Source: JALOOB01 sp040766655
Lineage (GTDB): Bacteria > Chloroflexota > Anaerolineae > CG2-30-64-16
Assembly (NCBI GenBank): GCA_040766655.1
Contig: JAXGQB010000009.1
Location: forward strand, 248,001 to 312,000
Direction of reading: 5' to 3'
Length of the DNA: 64,000 bases
Shown: positions 49,107 through 56,969 of the stretch, in pieces
Layout: each line of letters starts with the position of its first letter
Position numbering within the stretch: position 1 is the first letter of the stretch
The notes under the pieces: generated by a model
The model's input: only the letters and a program-made list of their open reading frames with translations
What the model was told of the DNA's origin: nothing
Databases searched by the model: none
Program-made: the position numbers and the translations under genes

Positions 49107-51653
49107 CTAATTCTCCGGCAAGACGTCACGCCCGCGACTTCCGCTCTGCTCCGGCCCGATGATCCCGTCCGCCTCCATCTGGTCGATGATGCGCGCCGCG
49201 CGGGAGTAGCCGATGCGCAGCCGGCGCTGAAGCAGCGAGATGCTCGCCTTGCCCGATTTGCGCACCTCCTGGACCGCCTGCCGGTACATGTCGTCCCGGC
49301 CGTCGGCCTCTACGGCAGCCAGGTCGTCCCACAGGGGCTGGCGCAGGGTTTCTTCACCGGGCAGGTAGGGCAGCCCTTCCGCGCCGTGCCGCGATTCGGC
49401 TTCCTCACGCTCCTGCGACCTCCCCGGCGCGGGCCGATCCCACGGCAGCGGCTCGCGCGCCTCGGCCGATGTTTCGTCGCCGGCCCGGAGCGCAGGGCTT
49501 TCGCCCGCCAGCAGGTCGCTCGGCTCGACGAAGGAGCGCATGCCGCGCCAGAAATTCACCAGCCGCGTCGTCTCGCGGTCCGACACGAAGCAGCCCTGGA
49601 GCCGCTGCAGCTTCGACTGATCCGGGGCCATGAAGAGCATGTCGCCGCGACCGAGCAGCTGTTCGGCGCCCGGTGTGTCGAGGATGACCCGGCTGTCGAT
49701 CTGCGACGTGACCGCAAACGCAATGCGCGCGGGGAAGTTCGCCTTGATGAGCCCGGTGACCACGTCCACCGACGGCCGCTGGGTGGCGAGGACCAGGTGC
49801 ATGCCCGTCGCGCGCGCCATCTGCGCGATGCGACAGATGTAGCGCTCCACGTCTTCGGGCGCGGAGAGCATCAGGTCGGCCAGCTCGTCGATGATGATGA
49901 CGATGTAAGGCAACACCTGCTCGTTCTGTGCCCGCAGCTTGTCGTTGTACGCCTCGATGTTGCGCGCGCCCAGCTTGGCGAACAGCTTGTAGCGTCGCTC
50001 CATCTCCCGCGTGGCCCACTGCAGCACCGGCACCGCGCGCTCGACGTCGACCACCACCGGCGCGATCAGGTGCGGGATGCCGTTATAGACGGTCAACTCG
50101 ACCCGCTTCGGGTCCACCATCAGGAGGCGCAGGGTGTCCGGCGTGTGGCTCAGCAGCAGGGAGGTGATGATGGCGTTCACGCAGACCGACTTGCCCGAGC
50201 CGGTGGCGCCGGCAATCAGCATGTGGGGCATGCGCGTCAGGTCGGCCACCGAGGCCTGCCCGGACACGTCCCGTCCCAGACCGAAGCGGAGCGCGCCCTT
50301 CGTCGCGGCCCACTCCTCCGACTCCATGACACCGCGCAGCGAGACGAGGGAGATCTGGGTGTTGGGGACCTCGACCCCGACGAAATCGCGGCCGGGCACG
50401 GGCGCCTCGATACGAATGGGTGACGCAGCCAGCGCAAGCGAGAGGTCGTTGGACAGCGCCTGGATCTGCGACACGCGCACCTTGACGTGCTTCTCCTCGC
50501 CCTTGCGATCCTTGCGCACGATCACGCCGGGGCGCAGGCCGAACTGGGTGACCGCGGGCCCCTGGTTCACCTCCACCACGCTGACCGGCACGCCGAAGCC
50601 GAGCAGGGTCTGCTCGATGATCTGCACGCGGCGGCGCAGATCCTCCTGCTGGATTTCGGCCTCCCCCGCGTCCTCCAGCATCTCGGGCAGCACCGGCAGG
50701 CGCCACGACTGGCCGCTGCCGCCGATGATGCGGGGCTGGGGCGCTGCGGCTGGGGTGGCCGGGCCTGCGGTGGCCTGATCGGGCCGACCCGTCTGGGCCT
50801 GCGCGGCGCCCTGGCGACCCGTGCCGCTGCCCGATGCGGCGCCGCTCGACGCGGCACCGCCCGACGCGGCCCGCCCGTTCGCGCCGGGCCCGTTGATCAC
50901 GGGCGTGCGCGGGGCCGGCGCATCCCAGGGCGGCAGGCCGACGTCCTGCCGCGGCTTGAGCTTGTGCCAGAGGCGGATGAACGGATTCGGCTCGCGCGGC
51001 TCGCCCAGGGGCAGCGGCGGCGTGATGGCCGAGCCGCCGGGGCCGCGGCGGGTCTCGCGCTTCGCCGTGCCCGCGCCCGGCAGGGGCGGGAACGAGGGCC
51101 GATGGAGCAGCTGCGCCCACAGGGCCGCGAGGCCGGTGCTCACGTCGGCCAGCGACCGCCCCGCCAGTGCGACGACCGAGAGGACCAGGAGCAGGAGCAG
51201 CAGCATGGCCGCCACGACCGGTCCCAGGCCGCCCACGAGCGCACCGCTGAGGAACCAGCCGAGCAGGCCGCCGCCCTGGCCCACGCGGCCGCTTTGTGTC
51301 ACGTCGGGCAGGCCCGCCACCAGGTGGGCGAAACCCTCGAACGCGAGAAACAGGCCAACCGCGCCCACCATCCGCCAGGCCGACCACGGTCCGTTCTCGG
51401 CCACCTCGCGCAGCGCCAGCCAGACGCCCAGCCCGCCGATCAGCAGCGGCGTCAGCCACATGCCCACGCCGAAGGCCGTGCGCAGGCCGTCGACCGCGGC
51501 ATCCGTGATCTCGCCGCGATTGGGCGAAAGCAGGCTGAGCAGGACGAGAATCGCCAGCAGCACAAGAACGCTGCCGGCAATCTCGCCTTTCATGAACTGC
51601 CCCAAGGAGGGGCCGGGCTTCGACTTTGCCCGAGGTCGTCGTTTCGTTGCCAT
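49107..51653 (-). CDS. ftsK: FtsK/SpoIIIE DNA translocase
   Basis: 848 residues. Four N-terminal membrane helices (within 25-165), a Pro/Ala/Gly-rich linker (about 190-310), then the hexameric motor with Walker A GATGSGKS (482-489) and Walker B IVIIIDELADL, and a C-terminal winged-helix gamma domain (about 785-845) that reads polar DNA motifs. It moves chromosome ends through the septum at division. Start at MATKRRPRAK; a promoter lies at 51685-51713. Confidence 0.95.
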   Translation of the reverse strand: MATKRRPRAKSKPGPSLGQFMKGEIAGSVLVLLAILVLLSLLSPNRGEITDAAVDGLRTAFGVGMWLTPLLIGGLGVWLALREVAENGPWSAWRMVGAVGLFLAFEGFAHLVAGLPDVTQSGRVGQGGGLLGWFLSGALVGGLGPVVAAMLLLLLLVLSVVALAGRSLADVSTGLAALWAQLLHRPSFPPLPGAGTAKRETRRGPGGSAITPPLPLGEPREPNPFIRLWHKLKPRQDVGLPPWDAPAPRTPVINGPGANGRAASGGAASSGAASGSGTGRQGAAQAQTGRPDQATAGPATPAAAPQPRIIGGSGQSWRLPVLPEMLEDAGEAEIQQEDLRRRVQIIEQTLLGFGVPVSVVEVNQGPAVTQFGLRPGVIVRKDRKGEEKHVKVRVSQIQALSNDLSLALAASPIRIEAPVPGRDFVGVEVPNTQISLVSLRGVMESEEWAATKGALRFGLGRDVSGQASVADLTRMPHMLIAGATGSGKSVCVNAIITSLLLSHTPDTLRLLMVDPKRVELTVYNGIPHLIAPVVVDVERAVPVLQWATREMERRYKLFAKLGARNIEAYNDKLRAQNEQVLPYIVIIIDELADLMLSAPEDVERYICRIAQMARATGMHLVLATQRPSVDVVTGLIKANFPARIAFAVTSQIDSRVILDTPGAEQLLGRGDMLFMAPDQSKLQRLQGCFVSDRETTRLVNFWRGMRSFVEPSDLLAGESPALRAGDETSAEAREPLPWDRPAPGRSQEREEAESRHGAEGLPYLPGEETLRQPLWDDLAAVEADGRDDMYRQAVQEVRKSGKASISLLQRRLRIGYSRAARIIDQMEADGIIGPEQSGSRGRDVLPEN

Positions 51654-51684
51654 AGGAATCAGTGCAAATGTTCGCAGTGAACGG

Positions 51685-51713
51685 AGTATACCACCAATAT
51701 GTGGCAATGTCAT
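51685..51713 (-). promoter_or_regulatory. Promoter of ftsK
   Basis: Minus-strand -35 ATGACA (51708-51713), 17-nt spacer, -10 TATACT (51685-51690), about 25 nt before the transcription-proximal ATG. Confidence 0.7.
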
Positions 51714-51807
51714 TTCCGCGATGGCTGACAAGCATGTGTCACGTTTGGAAAAGAACCGAGTCGCACCTTTGGTCTGATGTGATATACTTCGGTTGGCGAG
51801 GTGTGCT

Positions 51808-52137
51808 ATGACCAACAAAACTACCGAGCAAGCCATCCAGATGATGGTGGATCGCCTGGTGGAACGTTTCGATCCCGATCAGATCATCCTGTTCGGCTCG
51901 CAGGCGCGCGGCACGGCCGACCCCGGCAGCGATGTAGACTTGCTGGTTATCATGCCGGTGAGCGGCTCCAAGCGCGCCCGACAGCTCGAGATGCGCATGG
52001 CGTTGCACGATATTGCGGTCCCAAAGGATATCATCCTCGTGACCCCTGATGAAGTGGCCCGACGGCGCGACATCGTTGGTACAATCGTCCGGCCGGCGCT
52101 GCGCGAGGGAAAGGTGCTCTATGCTCGGCCTGCATGA
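51808..52137 (+). CDS. MNT-type nucleotidyltransferase domain protein
   Basis: 109 residues. The minimal nucleotidyltransferase motif GSQARGTADPGSDVDLLV gives GS at 30-31 and the metal-binding aspartates D42 and D44. GAGGTG lies before the ATG. It overlaps the HEPN gene by 17 nt. Such MNT/HEPN pairs act as toxin-antitoxin modules, in which the MNT protein can adenylylate the HEPN partner. Confidence 0.9.
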   Translation: MTNKTTEQAIQMMVDRLVERFDPDQIILFGSQARGTADPGSDVDLLVIMPVSGSKRARQLEMRMALHDIAVPKDIILVTPDEVARRRDIVGTIVRPALREGKVLYARPA

Positions 52138-52534
52138 TGAGGTGCTTGCTGTAGCCCACCAATGGGTTGAGAAGGCCGAGAACGACCTCAAAAACGCAAC
52201 GCATACGGTCAGATTGAGGACTGATTGCCCGACCGACACGGTCTGCTTTCATGCCCATCAATGTGTGGAGAAGTACTTGAAGGCGCTGCTGGTCCTGAAC
52301 GACATCGAGTTCACGCGCACCCATCAAATCAGCACGCTTCTGGCCCTCGTGCCTGCGCAGGCGCGGCCCCTGCTTTCGCAAGCAGAGCAGGACCGCCTGA
52401 CAGAGTATGCGGTCACAACCCGTTACCCCGGCGACTACGATCCCATCCCGCGAGAAGAAGCTCTGGACGCCGTAAGGCTCGCCCGTCGCGTTCGGAATCA
52501 AATACGCAGGCGCCTTCCAGAGGCCGCGCGTTAG
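52121..52534 (+). CDS. HEPN-domain protein partnered with MNT
   Basis: 137 residues, all-helical, with the HEPN pattern (WVEKAENDLKNATH, CFHAHQCVEKYLKALLV, THQISTLLALV). The R-X4-6-H motif of RNase HEPN toxins is not evident, so it may bind nucleotides or RNA rather than cut it. Starts within the MNT gene. Could be a toxin-antitoxin partner or an accessory nucleotide-binding pair. Confidence 0.88.
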   Translation: MLGLHDEVLAVAHQWVEKAENDLKNATHTVRLRTDCPTDTVCFHAHQCVEKYLKALLVLNDIEFTRTHQISTLLALVPAQARPLLSQAEQDRLTEYAVTTRYPGDYDPIPREEALDAVRLARRVRNQIRRRLPEAAR

Positions 52535-52663
52535 CGGTCTTGTCCTCCCTGTCAACACTGTCGGCTATTCGTCTGCCAATCATTCAGCATGGGGGGCAAA
52601 TATGCCGCATAATGGCAGGCAAGTGCATCCAAATCGGAGCACTCCTGGGAGGAGGCAACACCC

Positions 52664-52963
52664 ATGAAAAGGATTTTGATGGCAGGGCTGCTCGTGCTGG
52701 CAGTCGTCGTCCTGGGCGGCTGCGTGGCAGGTCCCAACACGATGGTCGGCACGCCCGACGAAGAGGGCAAGATCGCCGGCTTCTGGCAGGGACTCTGGCA
52801 TGGCATCATTGCGCCGGTGACGTTCGTCATCTCGCTGTTCTCGGACAGCGTCCATGTGTTCGAGGTGCACAACAGCGGCAACGGCTACGTGCTGGGCTTC
52901 CTGTTAGGACTCGGCGCAGTTTGGGGCGGAGGCGGTCGCGGGTCCGCGGGCCGCAGGCGCTGA
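52664..52963 (+). CDS. Small lipoprotein, unknown function
   Basis: 99 residues. A lipoprotein signal ends in VVLGGC (C20). The mature part has a conserved-looking GFWQGLWHGIIAPVTFVISLFSDSVHVFEVHNSGNGY segment in its middle and a hydrophobic Gly-rich stretch, ending in GSAGRRR. It is probably membrane-associated. GGAGGAGG ribosome binding site. I recognise the pattern as a widespread uncharacterised family but not a function. Confidence 0.75.
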   Translation: MKRILMAGLLVLAVVVLGGCVAGPNTMVGTPDEEGKIAGFWQGLWHGIIAPVTFVISLFSDSVHVFEVHNSGNGYVLGFLLGLGAVWGGGGRGSAGRRR

Positions 52964-52965
52964 GG

Positions 52966-53154
52966 CTGTGCGAACGGCGGGGCGCACCCTACGCCGGCCA
53001 GGCCCACAGACTGCGCGCCAGCATCTGGGACGACAGCCCGGATGATCGCAGCTTCGCCGAGCATCGCGGCTTCACCGAGCGTTCGCACGCCCTGGCGATG
53101 ACGCTGGATCTTCATGCCATGGAAAAGTCGCTCGTCTTCTGCGCACGCGACTAA
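52966..53154 (+). pseudogene. Possible remnant of a GNAT acetyltransferase
   Basis: An open frame with no start codon encodes about 62 residues. The part ASIWDDSPDDRSFAEHRGFTERSHALAMTLDL resembles the middle of GNAT enzymes (the region around FLERRGF and the following strand). Neither the acetyl-CoA loop nor the N-terminus is present. It directly follows the lipoprotein gene and is read in another frame. Confidence 0.35.
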
Positions 53155-53195
53155 TGCAGAATTGCACGTTGAGATGCGTTGCCCCCAGGATGGTC

Positions 53196-53624
53196 CTACG
53201 GGATACTGACCTCACCAGGCTCCACTTCGGCGACAAGGCGGATCTGCGGCAGGCTGGCCGGCAATTCCGCCGGTTGCATCGATCCGTGCGCCAGCACCTC
53301 GTCGAACACCGCGGTCGCGTCCTCGATCAGCTGCGTCACGTCGACGCCCTGGCACGTTGGAGGGAGGCGGTGCAGCTTCGGCAGGCCGCGGTGGAAGACC
53401 TTCAGCGCGCCGGGGAGATTATTGTTTCGCAGATGGTGAAGCGCCACGCCGACCTGCAGGATGCCCTGGTATAGGCCGCGTACCCCGCGCGGCTCGGCGA
53501 TCCAGAGCGCTTCCAGCGTCTCGTGACACTCCCAATATTCCCCGCGATTGAACTGTTCGATGCCGCGGATCAGGCCGGGGGACGGCGGCTCATTGCAGCC
53601 GGGTAGGAGCGGAGCGCTGCACAC
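53196..53624 (-). CDS. DUF309-domain protein
   Basis: 142 residues. The DUF309 signature FNRGEYWECHETLEALWIAEP is followed by LYQGILQVGVALHHLRNNN. The family is a small helical fold with a conserved His/Glu pair and no known activity. It starts 9 nt after the stop of the SufR-like gene and is probably in its operon. Confidence 0.88.
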   Translation of the reverse strand: MCSAPLLPGCNEPPSPGLIRGIEQFNRGEYWECHETLEALWIAEPRGVRGLYQGILQVGVALHHLRNNNLPGALKVFHRGLPKLHRLPPTCQGVDVTQLIEDATAVFDEVLAHGSMQPAELPASLPQIRLVAEVEPGEVSIP

Positions 53625-53633
53625 AGCGGATCG

Positions 53634-54281
53634 CTACCGGCGCCGGATGCGGTACGCGCAGAACGATTCGCCGTTCATGATGTGATGCTCGCGCGTCACC
53701 TCGGCGTCGGGCAGCACCGCCTGCAGGAACGTCAGCTCGGAGCGGCAGGCCGCGCGAAACTCCTGCGCCACGTCGTGGACGGCGCAGTTGTGCTCGCGCA
53801 GGAGGAACGTATCGCCGTCCACCTGTTCCCATTCGGCGAGGTAACCTTCCTCGCTCAGGATGTCCGCGAGCCCGGAGACGCGCACGGCCAGAGACCCGTC
53901 GCCGATGCGCGCCTTTGCCTGGCGAATCCGGCGCTGTGCACGCTGATCGAAGAGCTGGATCACCTCTTGGTCGTCGTCGGCAGAAAGATAACCCAGGAGC
54001 TCCTTGGTCAACGCCGCGTAGTTCTTAGGAAAGAGATTCTCGGCCTCCGGACTGAGACGGTAGACGTACGACGGCCGGCCCTTGCCCCGCTGCACCAGGT
54101 CATAGCGCACCATGCGGTCGCGCTCGAGCATCGTCAGATGGCGGCGCACGCCCATGCTCGTGATTCCGAGCATGTCGGCCAGCTCGGCAGCGGTCATGTG
54201 GCCGTTCTGCTTGAGTGCGAGTATGATTCGCCGCCGGGTCGGCTGCAACTCGTCCGTGAACGGTGCTCGAAGATTCGTCAT
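53634..54281 (-). CDS. SufR-like Fe-S-sensing transcriptional regulator
   Basis: 215 residues. A winged helix (residues 10-75: RRRIILALKQNGHMTAAELADMLGITSMGVRRHLTMLERD) precedes a C-terminal domain with C166, C179 and C208 spaced as X12 and X28. SufR has C-X12-C-X13-C-X14-C; the third Cys position is A193 here, leaving three cysteines that could still ligate a cluster, perhaps with a non-Cys fourth ligand. It likely represses genes for Fe-S assembly or itself. No suf genes are nearby. Its promoter lies so close to the ATG that the mRNA may be leaderless. Confidence 0.82.
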   Translation of the reverse strand: MTNLRAPFTDELQPTRRRIILALKQNGHMTAAELADMLGITSMGVRRHLTMLERDRMVRYDLVQRGKGRPSYVYRLSPEAENLFPKNYAALTKELLGYLSADDDQEVIQLFDQRAQRRIRQAKARIGDGSLAVRVSGLADILSEEGYLAEWEQVDGDTFLLREHNCAVHDVAQEFRAACRSELTFLQAVLPDAEVTREHHIMNGESFCAYRIRRR

Positions 54282-54287
54282 GGCCGA

Positions 54288-54316
54288 AGCATAGCACAGG
54301 GCGACGATTAAGACAA
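54288..54316 (-). promoter_or_regulatory. Promoter of the SufR-like gene (probably leaderless)
   Basis: Minus-strand -35 TTGTCT (54311-54316), 17-nt spacer, -10 TATGCT (54288-54293). Only 6 nt separate the -10 from the ATG, so transcription should start at or next to the A of the ATG. Confidence 0.7.
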
Positions 54317-54340
54317 CTTGCTATCATTTATAAGCTAGTT
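54315..54340. promoter_or_regulatory. Imperfect dyad over the -35 of the SufR-like gene
   Basis: Arms AACTTGCT and AGCTAGTT (7 of 8 complementary) with a 10-nt AT-rich spacer, overlapping the -35. A likely autoregulatory operator. Confidence 0.5.
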
Positions 54341-54366
54341 TGTTTGCCAGGTTGTCGGCAGGGTGT

Positions 54367-54395
54367 TTGACGCACCGTGCGTCCGGGGGTACACT
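54367..54395 (+). promoter_or_regulatory. Promoter of the glycosyltransferase gene
   Basis: -35 TTGACG (54367-54372), 17-nt spacer, -10 TACACT (54390-54395), 49 nt before the ATG. Divergent from the SufR-like promoter. Confidence 0.7.
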
Positions 54396-54444
54396 GAGAA
54401 TTCCACCGGCACCGTACGGTTCACCTTCTGCGAAGGACAGACGC

Positions 54445-55134
54445 ATGAGCACCACCAGCGGCGAGATCATCGCCATCATCCCGGCCTACAACGAGGCGCG
54501 TTTCATCGGCGACGTCATCAAGGCCGCGCAGCAACACGTTCCAGTGGTCGTGATCGATGACGGCTCCTCGGACGGCACGGGCGCAGCGGCCGCCATGGCG
54601 GGCGCGAAGGTGGTGGCGCATGTACAGAACCAGGGGAAGGGCAAGGCGCTGCTCACCGGGTTCGACTATGCCATCGGCCGGAAGGTGGATGCGGCTATCA
54701 CCCTGGACGCGGACGGCCAGCACGACCCTCATGAGATTCCGCTCTTCATCAAGGCGTTCCGCGCGGGACAGGGCGACATCATCATCGGCCAGCGGCAGTA
54801 CAGCCAGATGCCCGCGAAGAGCCAGATCGGCAACCGGGTCGGGTCGTTCCTGCTCAGGCTGGCCATGGGGCGCCCCATTCCCGACAACCAGAGCGGCTAC
54901 CGGCTGTTCAGCCGGGAGGCGATGGAGAAGGTCCGGCCCACCAGCACCCGCTTCGAGGCCGAGGTCGAGATGCTGCTGCGTGCGGACCTGGCCGGCTTGA
55001 AGGTCGGCTGGGTGCCCATCAAGACCATCTATAACGAGAAGAAGAGCCACTTCCGCCCCGTGCAGGACAGCGCTCTGTTCTTCAAGATGGCGTGGCGCAT
55101 CTGGCGCGCGCGGCTGCGCGGGAGCTTCGATTGA
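54445..55134 (+). CDS. Family 2 glycosyltransferase (DPM1-like)
   Basis: 229 residues with the GT-A fold: IIAIIPAYNEARFIGDVI at the start, DDGSSDGT, the nucleotide-sugar/metal motif TLDADGQHDP and a late NQSGYRLFSREAM. No membrane helices. It probably makes a polyprenyl-phosphate sugar or adds sugar to a lipid acceptor. It ends in TGATG, sharing one nucleotide with the next gene. Confidence 0.88.
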   Translation: MSTTSGEIIAIIPAYNEARFIGDVIKAAQQHVPVVVIDDGSSDGTGAAAAMAGAKVVAHVQNQGKGKALLTGFDYAIGRKVDAAITLDADGQHDPHEIPLFIKAFRAGQGDIIIGQRQYSQMPAKSQIGNRVGSFLLRLAMGRPIPDNQSGYRLFSREAMEKVRPTSTRFEAEVEMLLRADLAGLKVGWVPIKTIYNEKKSHFRPVQDSALFFKMAWRIWRARLRGSFD

Positions 55135-55430
55135 TGCTCACGTTGCTGGGCATCCTGACCCTGGTCGGCGCGGTCGCGTTCCCGATGGGCCTGCTCGTCT
55201 GGTTGGCCCTGCGCATGAACCGGAAGCCGGCCCTCTCCTCGAACCGGCTGGGTCTCATCCTGGCGTTCAACGGGGTGCTTCCCGTGGGGTTAGTGTTGCT
55301 TGGCCTGGGCTTGCTGGCGCCGGAGTTCGGGGCGCTGAGGTGGGTGCGCATCGGCGCAGCAACCGCGTTGGTTGGGTCGCTGCTGCTTCTGCTTGCGCTG
55401 GCCCGCGATGTGAGAAAGCGGAGCATCTGA
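55134..55430 (+). CDS. Small three-helix membrane protein
   Basis: 98 residues with three hydrophobic segments (about 4-24, 39-60, 70-90). No recognised family. It is tightly coupled to genes on both sides by 1-nt TGATG overlaps, which supports it being a real gene. Confidence 0.7.
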   Translation: MLTLLGILTLVGAVAFPMGLLVWLALRMNRKPALSSNRLGLILAFNGVLPVGLVLLGLGLLAPEFGALRWVRIGAATALVGSLLLLLALARDVRKRSI

Positions 55431-55969
55431 TGAGCGACGAACTGGCAGCTTACGTCTTCGAAGTGGCCGATTGGGGTTGGATCGCGGTGGCCGCATCGGA
55501 GCGCGGATTGCGCACCCTGATCCTGCCGCGACCGTCGCGGGCCGAAGCCCTCGATGGCCTGCGCGACCACTATCCCGACGCCCCCATCGCCCCCGACCAC
55601 CCGCTTCTCCTGGAGGCAGAACGCCAGGTCACGGCCTATCTGCGAGGCGAATTGACCGAATTCACCCTGCCGCTGGACCTCCGCGGGCACACGTCTTTCG
55701 CGCTCTCGGTCTGGGCCGCGGCCGGCAAGATCGGCTACGGTGAGACCCAGGTGTATCGCTGGGTGGCGGACCAGCTCGGCGGCGAGCCGAGGGGCGGCGG
55801 CATCTACCAGGCCGTCGGCTCTGCGCTCGGTGCGAATCCTGTGCCCCTGATCATCCCGTGCCACCGGGTGATCGGGTCAGACGGCTCACTGACCGGGTAC
55901 GCGGGGGGGCTGGACATGAAGGCGCGCCTCCTGGCAATGGAGACCGGGCAGGGGATGCTGGCGTTCTGA
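55430..55969 (+). CDS. ogt: Methylated-DNA-[protein]-cysteine S-methyltransferase
   Basis: 179 residues. The C-terminal alkyltransferase domain has the helix-turn-helix region (KIGYGETQVYRWVADQL, GGGIYQAVGSALGANP) and the suicide cysteine in IIPCHRVIGSDGSLTGYAGGLDMK. It repairs O6-alkylguanine stoichiometrically. Start ATG overlaps the previous stop by 1 nt. The symbol is by function; ada-like regulation is not seen. Confidence 0.93.
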   Translation: MSDELAAYVFEVADWGWIAVAASERGLRTLILPRPSRAEALDGLRDHYPDAPIAPDHPLLLEAERQVTAYLRGELTEFTLPLDLRGHTSFALSVWAAAGKIGYGETQVYRWVADQLGGEPRGGGIYQAVGSALGANPVPLIIPCHRVIGSDGSLTGYAGGLDMKARLLAMETGQGMLAF

Positions 55970-55970
55970 G

Positions 55971-56867
55971 ATGCGCATTGCTGTTTTCGGAGATATCCAC
56001 GGCAACCTGTATGGACTCGAAGCGGTGTTGGACGACCTCCGAAAGGAACGTCCCGACGCGCTGATCGTGTCCGGCGACCTGGTTTACAAGTTCCCCTGGG
56101 GCGCCCAGACGGTCGACATGCTCGCCGCGATGCCGTGCCAGGCCATCCTGGGCAACGCGGAGCTCTACGTGCTGCTCTGGGACACGCCGCTCTGGCCTGC
56201 ACACTGGCAGGAGCCGCTGTTGATCGAGTTGGTGCAATGGGAGCGGGCGCAGCTCGGCCCGGAGCGGCTGCGCTGGCTCGCCTCTCTGCCGGAACACGTC
56301 GCACTCAGCGCGGGCCGGCTGGAGGACCTGCTCGTCGTGCACGGTGTTCCGGGCAATCCGTTCCTGCCGTTTCTGGCCCGGCCCGGCGAGGACCGCGCAC
56401 CGTGGGTCCAGACCGACGCCCGGGTCCGGCAGTTGCTCCGCGGGGCTGACGCCGACGTCGTCGTCTGCGGCCACACGCACGCCATGTTCCGGCGCACAGT
56501 GCGCCGCGCAGATGGCGGCGAAACGCTCATCATCAGCCCCGGCACGGTCAGCTACGGCCGGGGCCGCGACAAGGCCGTCGGAGTGGCGGAGTATGCGCTG
56601 CTCGACTGGAGCCAGGCCGGCGGCTGGCAGGTCACCGTGCGGCGGGTCGGCTATGACGTCGGGAAGCTGCACCGCGCGTTGTTAGCGTGTCGCGGCGACT
56701 TCCCCGTTGCCGAAGCCATCGCAAACCGGATGCGGCCCCCGGGCGCCGAGATTGTGCCTGGGCGCAGCCCTGACTTCATCCGCTGGCGGTGGGGCGACGC
56801 GCCGGACTGGTGGGAGGATCGCGATAGCCTGCCCGAGTGGCGCCGGCTGCGCGGCGAGTTCGATTAG
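55971..56867 (+). CDS. Calcineurin-like metallophosphoesterase
   Basis: 298 residues. The metal-binding motifs GDIHGN (7-12), GDLV and GHTHAMFRR are present, but the central GNHD/E motif reads GNAE (ILGNAELY). The His-to-Ala change removes a ligand normally contacting the phosphate and second metal, so activity may be altered. Substrates in this family include cyclic nucleotides and phosphoproteins. It starts 2 nt after the ogt stop. Confidence 0.85.
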   Translation: MRIAVFGDIHGNLYGLEAVLDDLRKERPDALIVSGDLVYKFPWGAQTVDMLAAMPCQAILGNAELYVLLWDTPLWPAHWQEPLLIELVQWERAQLGPERLRWLASLPEHVALSAGRLEDLLVVHGVPGNPFLPFLARPGEDRAPWVQTDARVRQLLRGADADVVVCGHTHAMFRRTVRRADGGETLIISPGTVSYGRGRDKAVGVAEYALLDWSQAGGWQVTVRRVGYDVGKLHRALLACRGDFPVAEAIANRMRPPGAEIVPGRSPDFIRWRWGDAPDWWEDRDSLPEWRRLRGEFD

Positions 56868-56875
56868 CCCCTTTA

Positions 56876-56904
56876 TTGCTTATGCAAAGTGAGTGTGCTA
56901 AAAT
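56876..56904 (+). promoter_or_regulatory. Promoter of the XerD-type recombinase gene
   Basis: -35 TTGCTT (56876-56881), 17-nt spacer, -10 TAAAAT (56899-56904), about 65 nt before the ATG. Confidence 0.65.
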
Positions 56905-56969
56905 GGCCGCCGCATGAGAGTATCACGATATCATCAAAGCTGTTCTTGAGCGCAAGGGAGACCTCGCCA

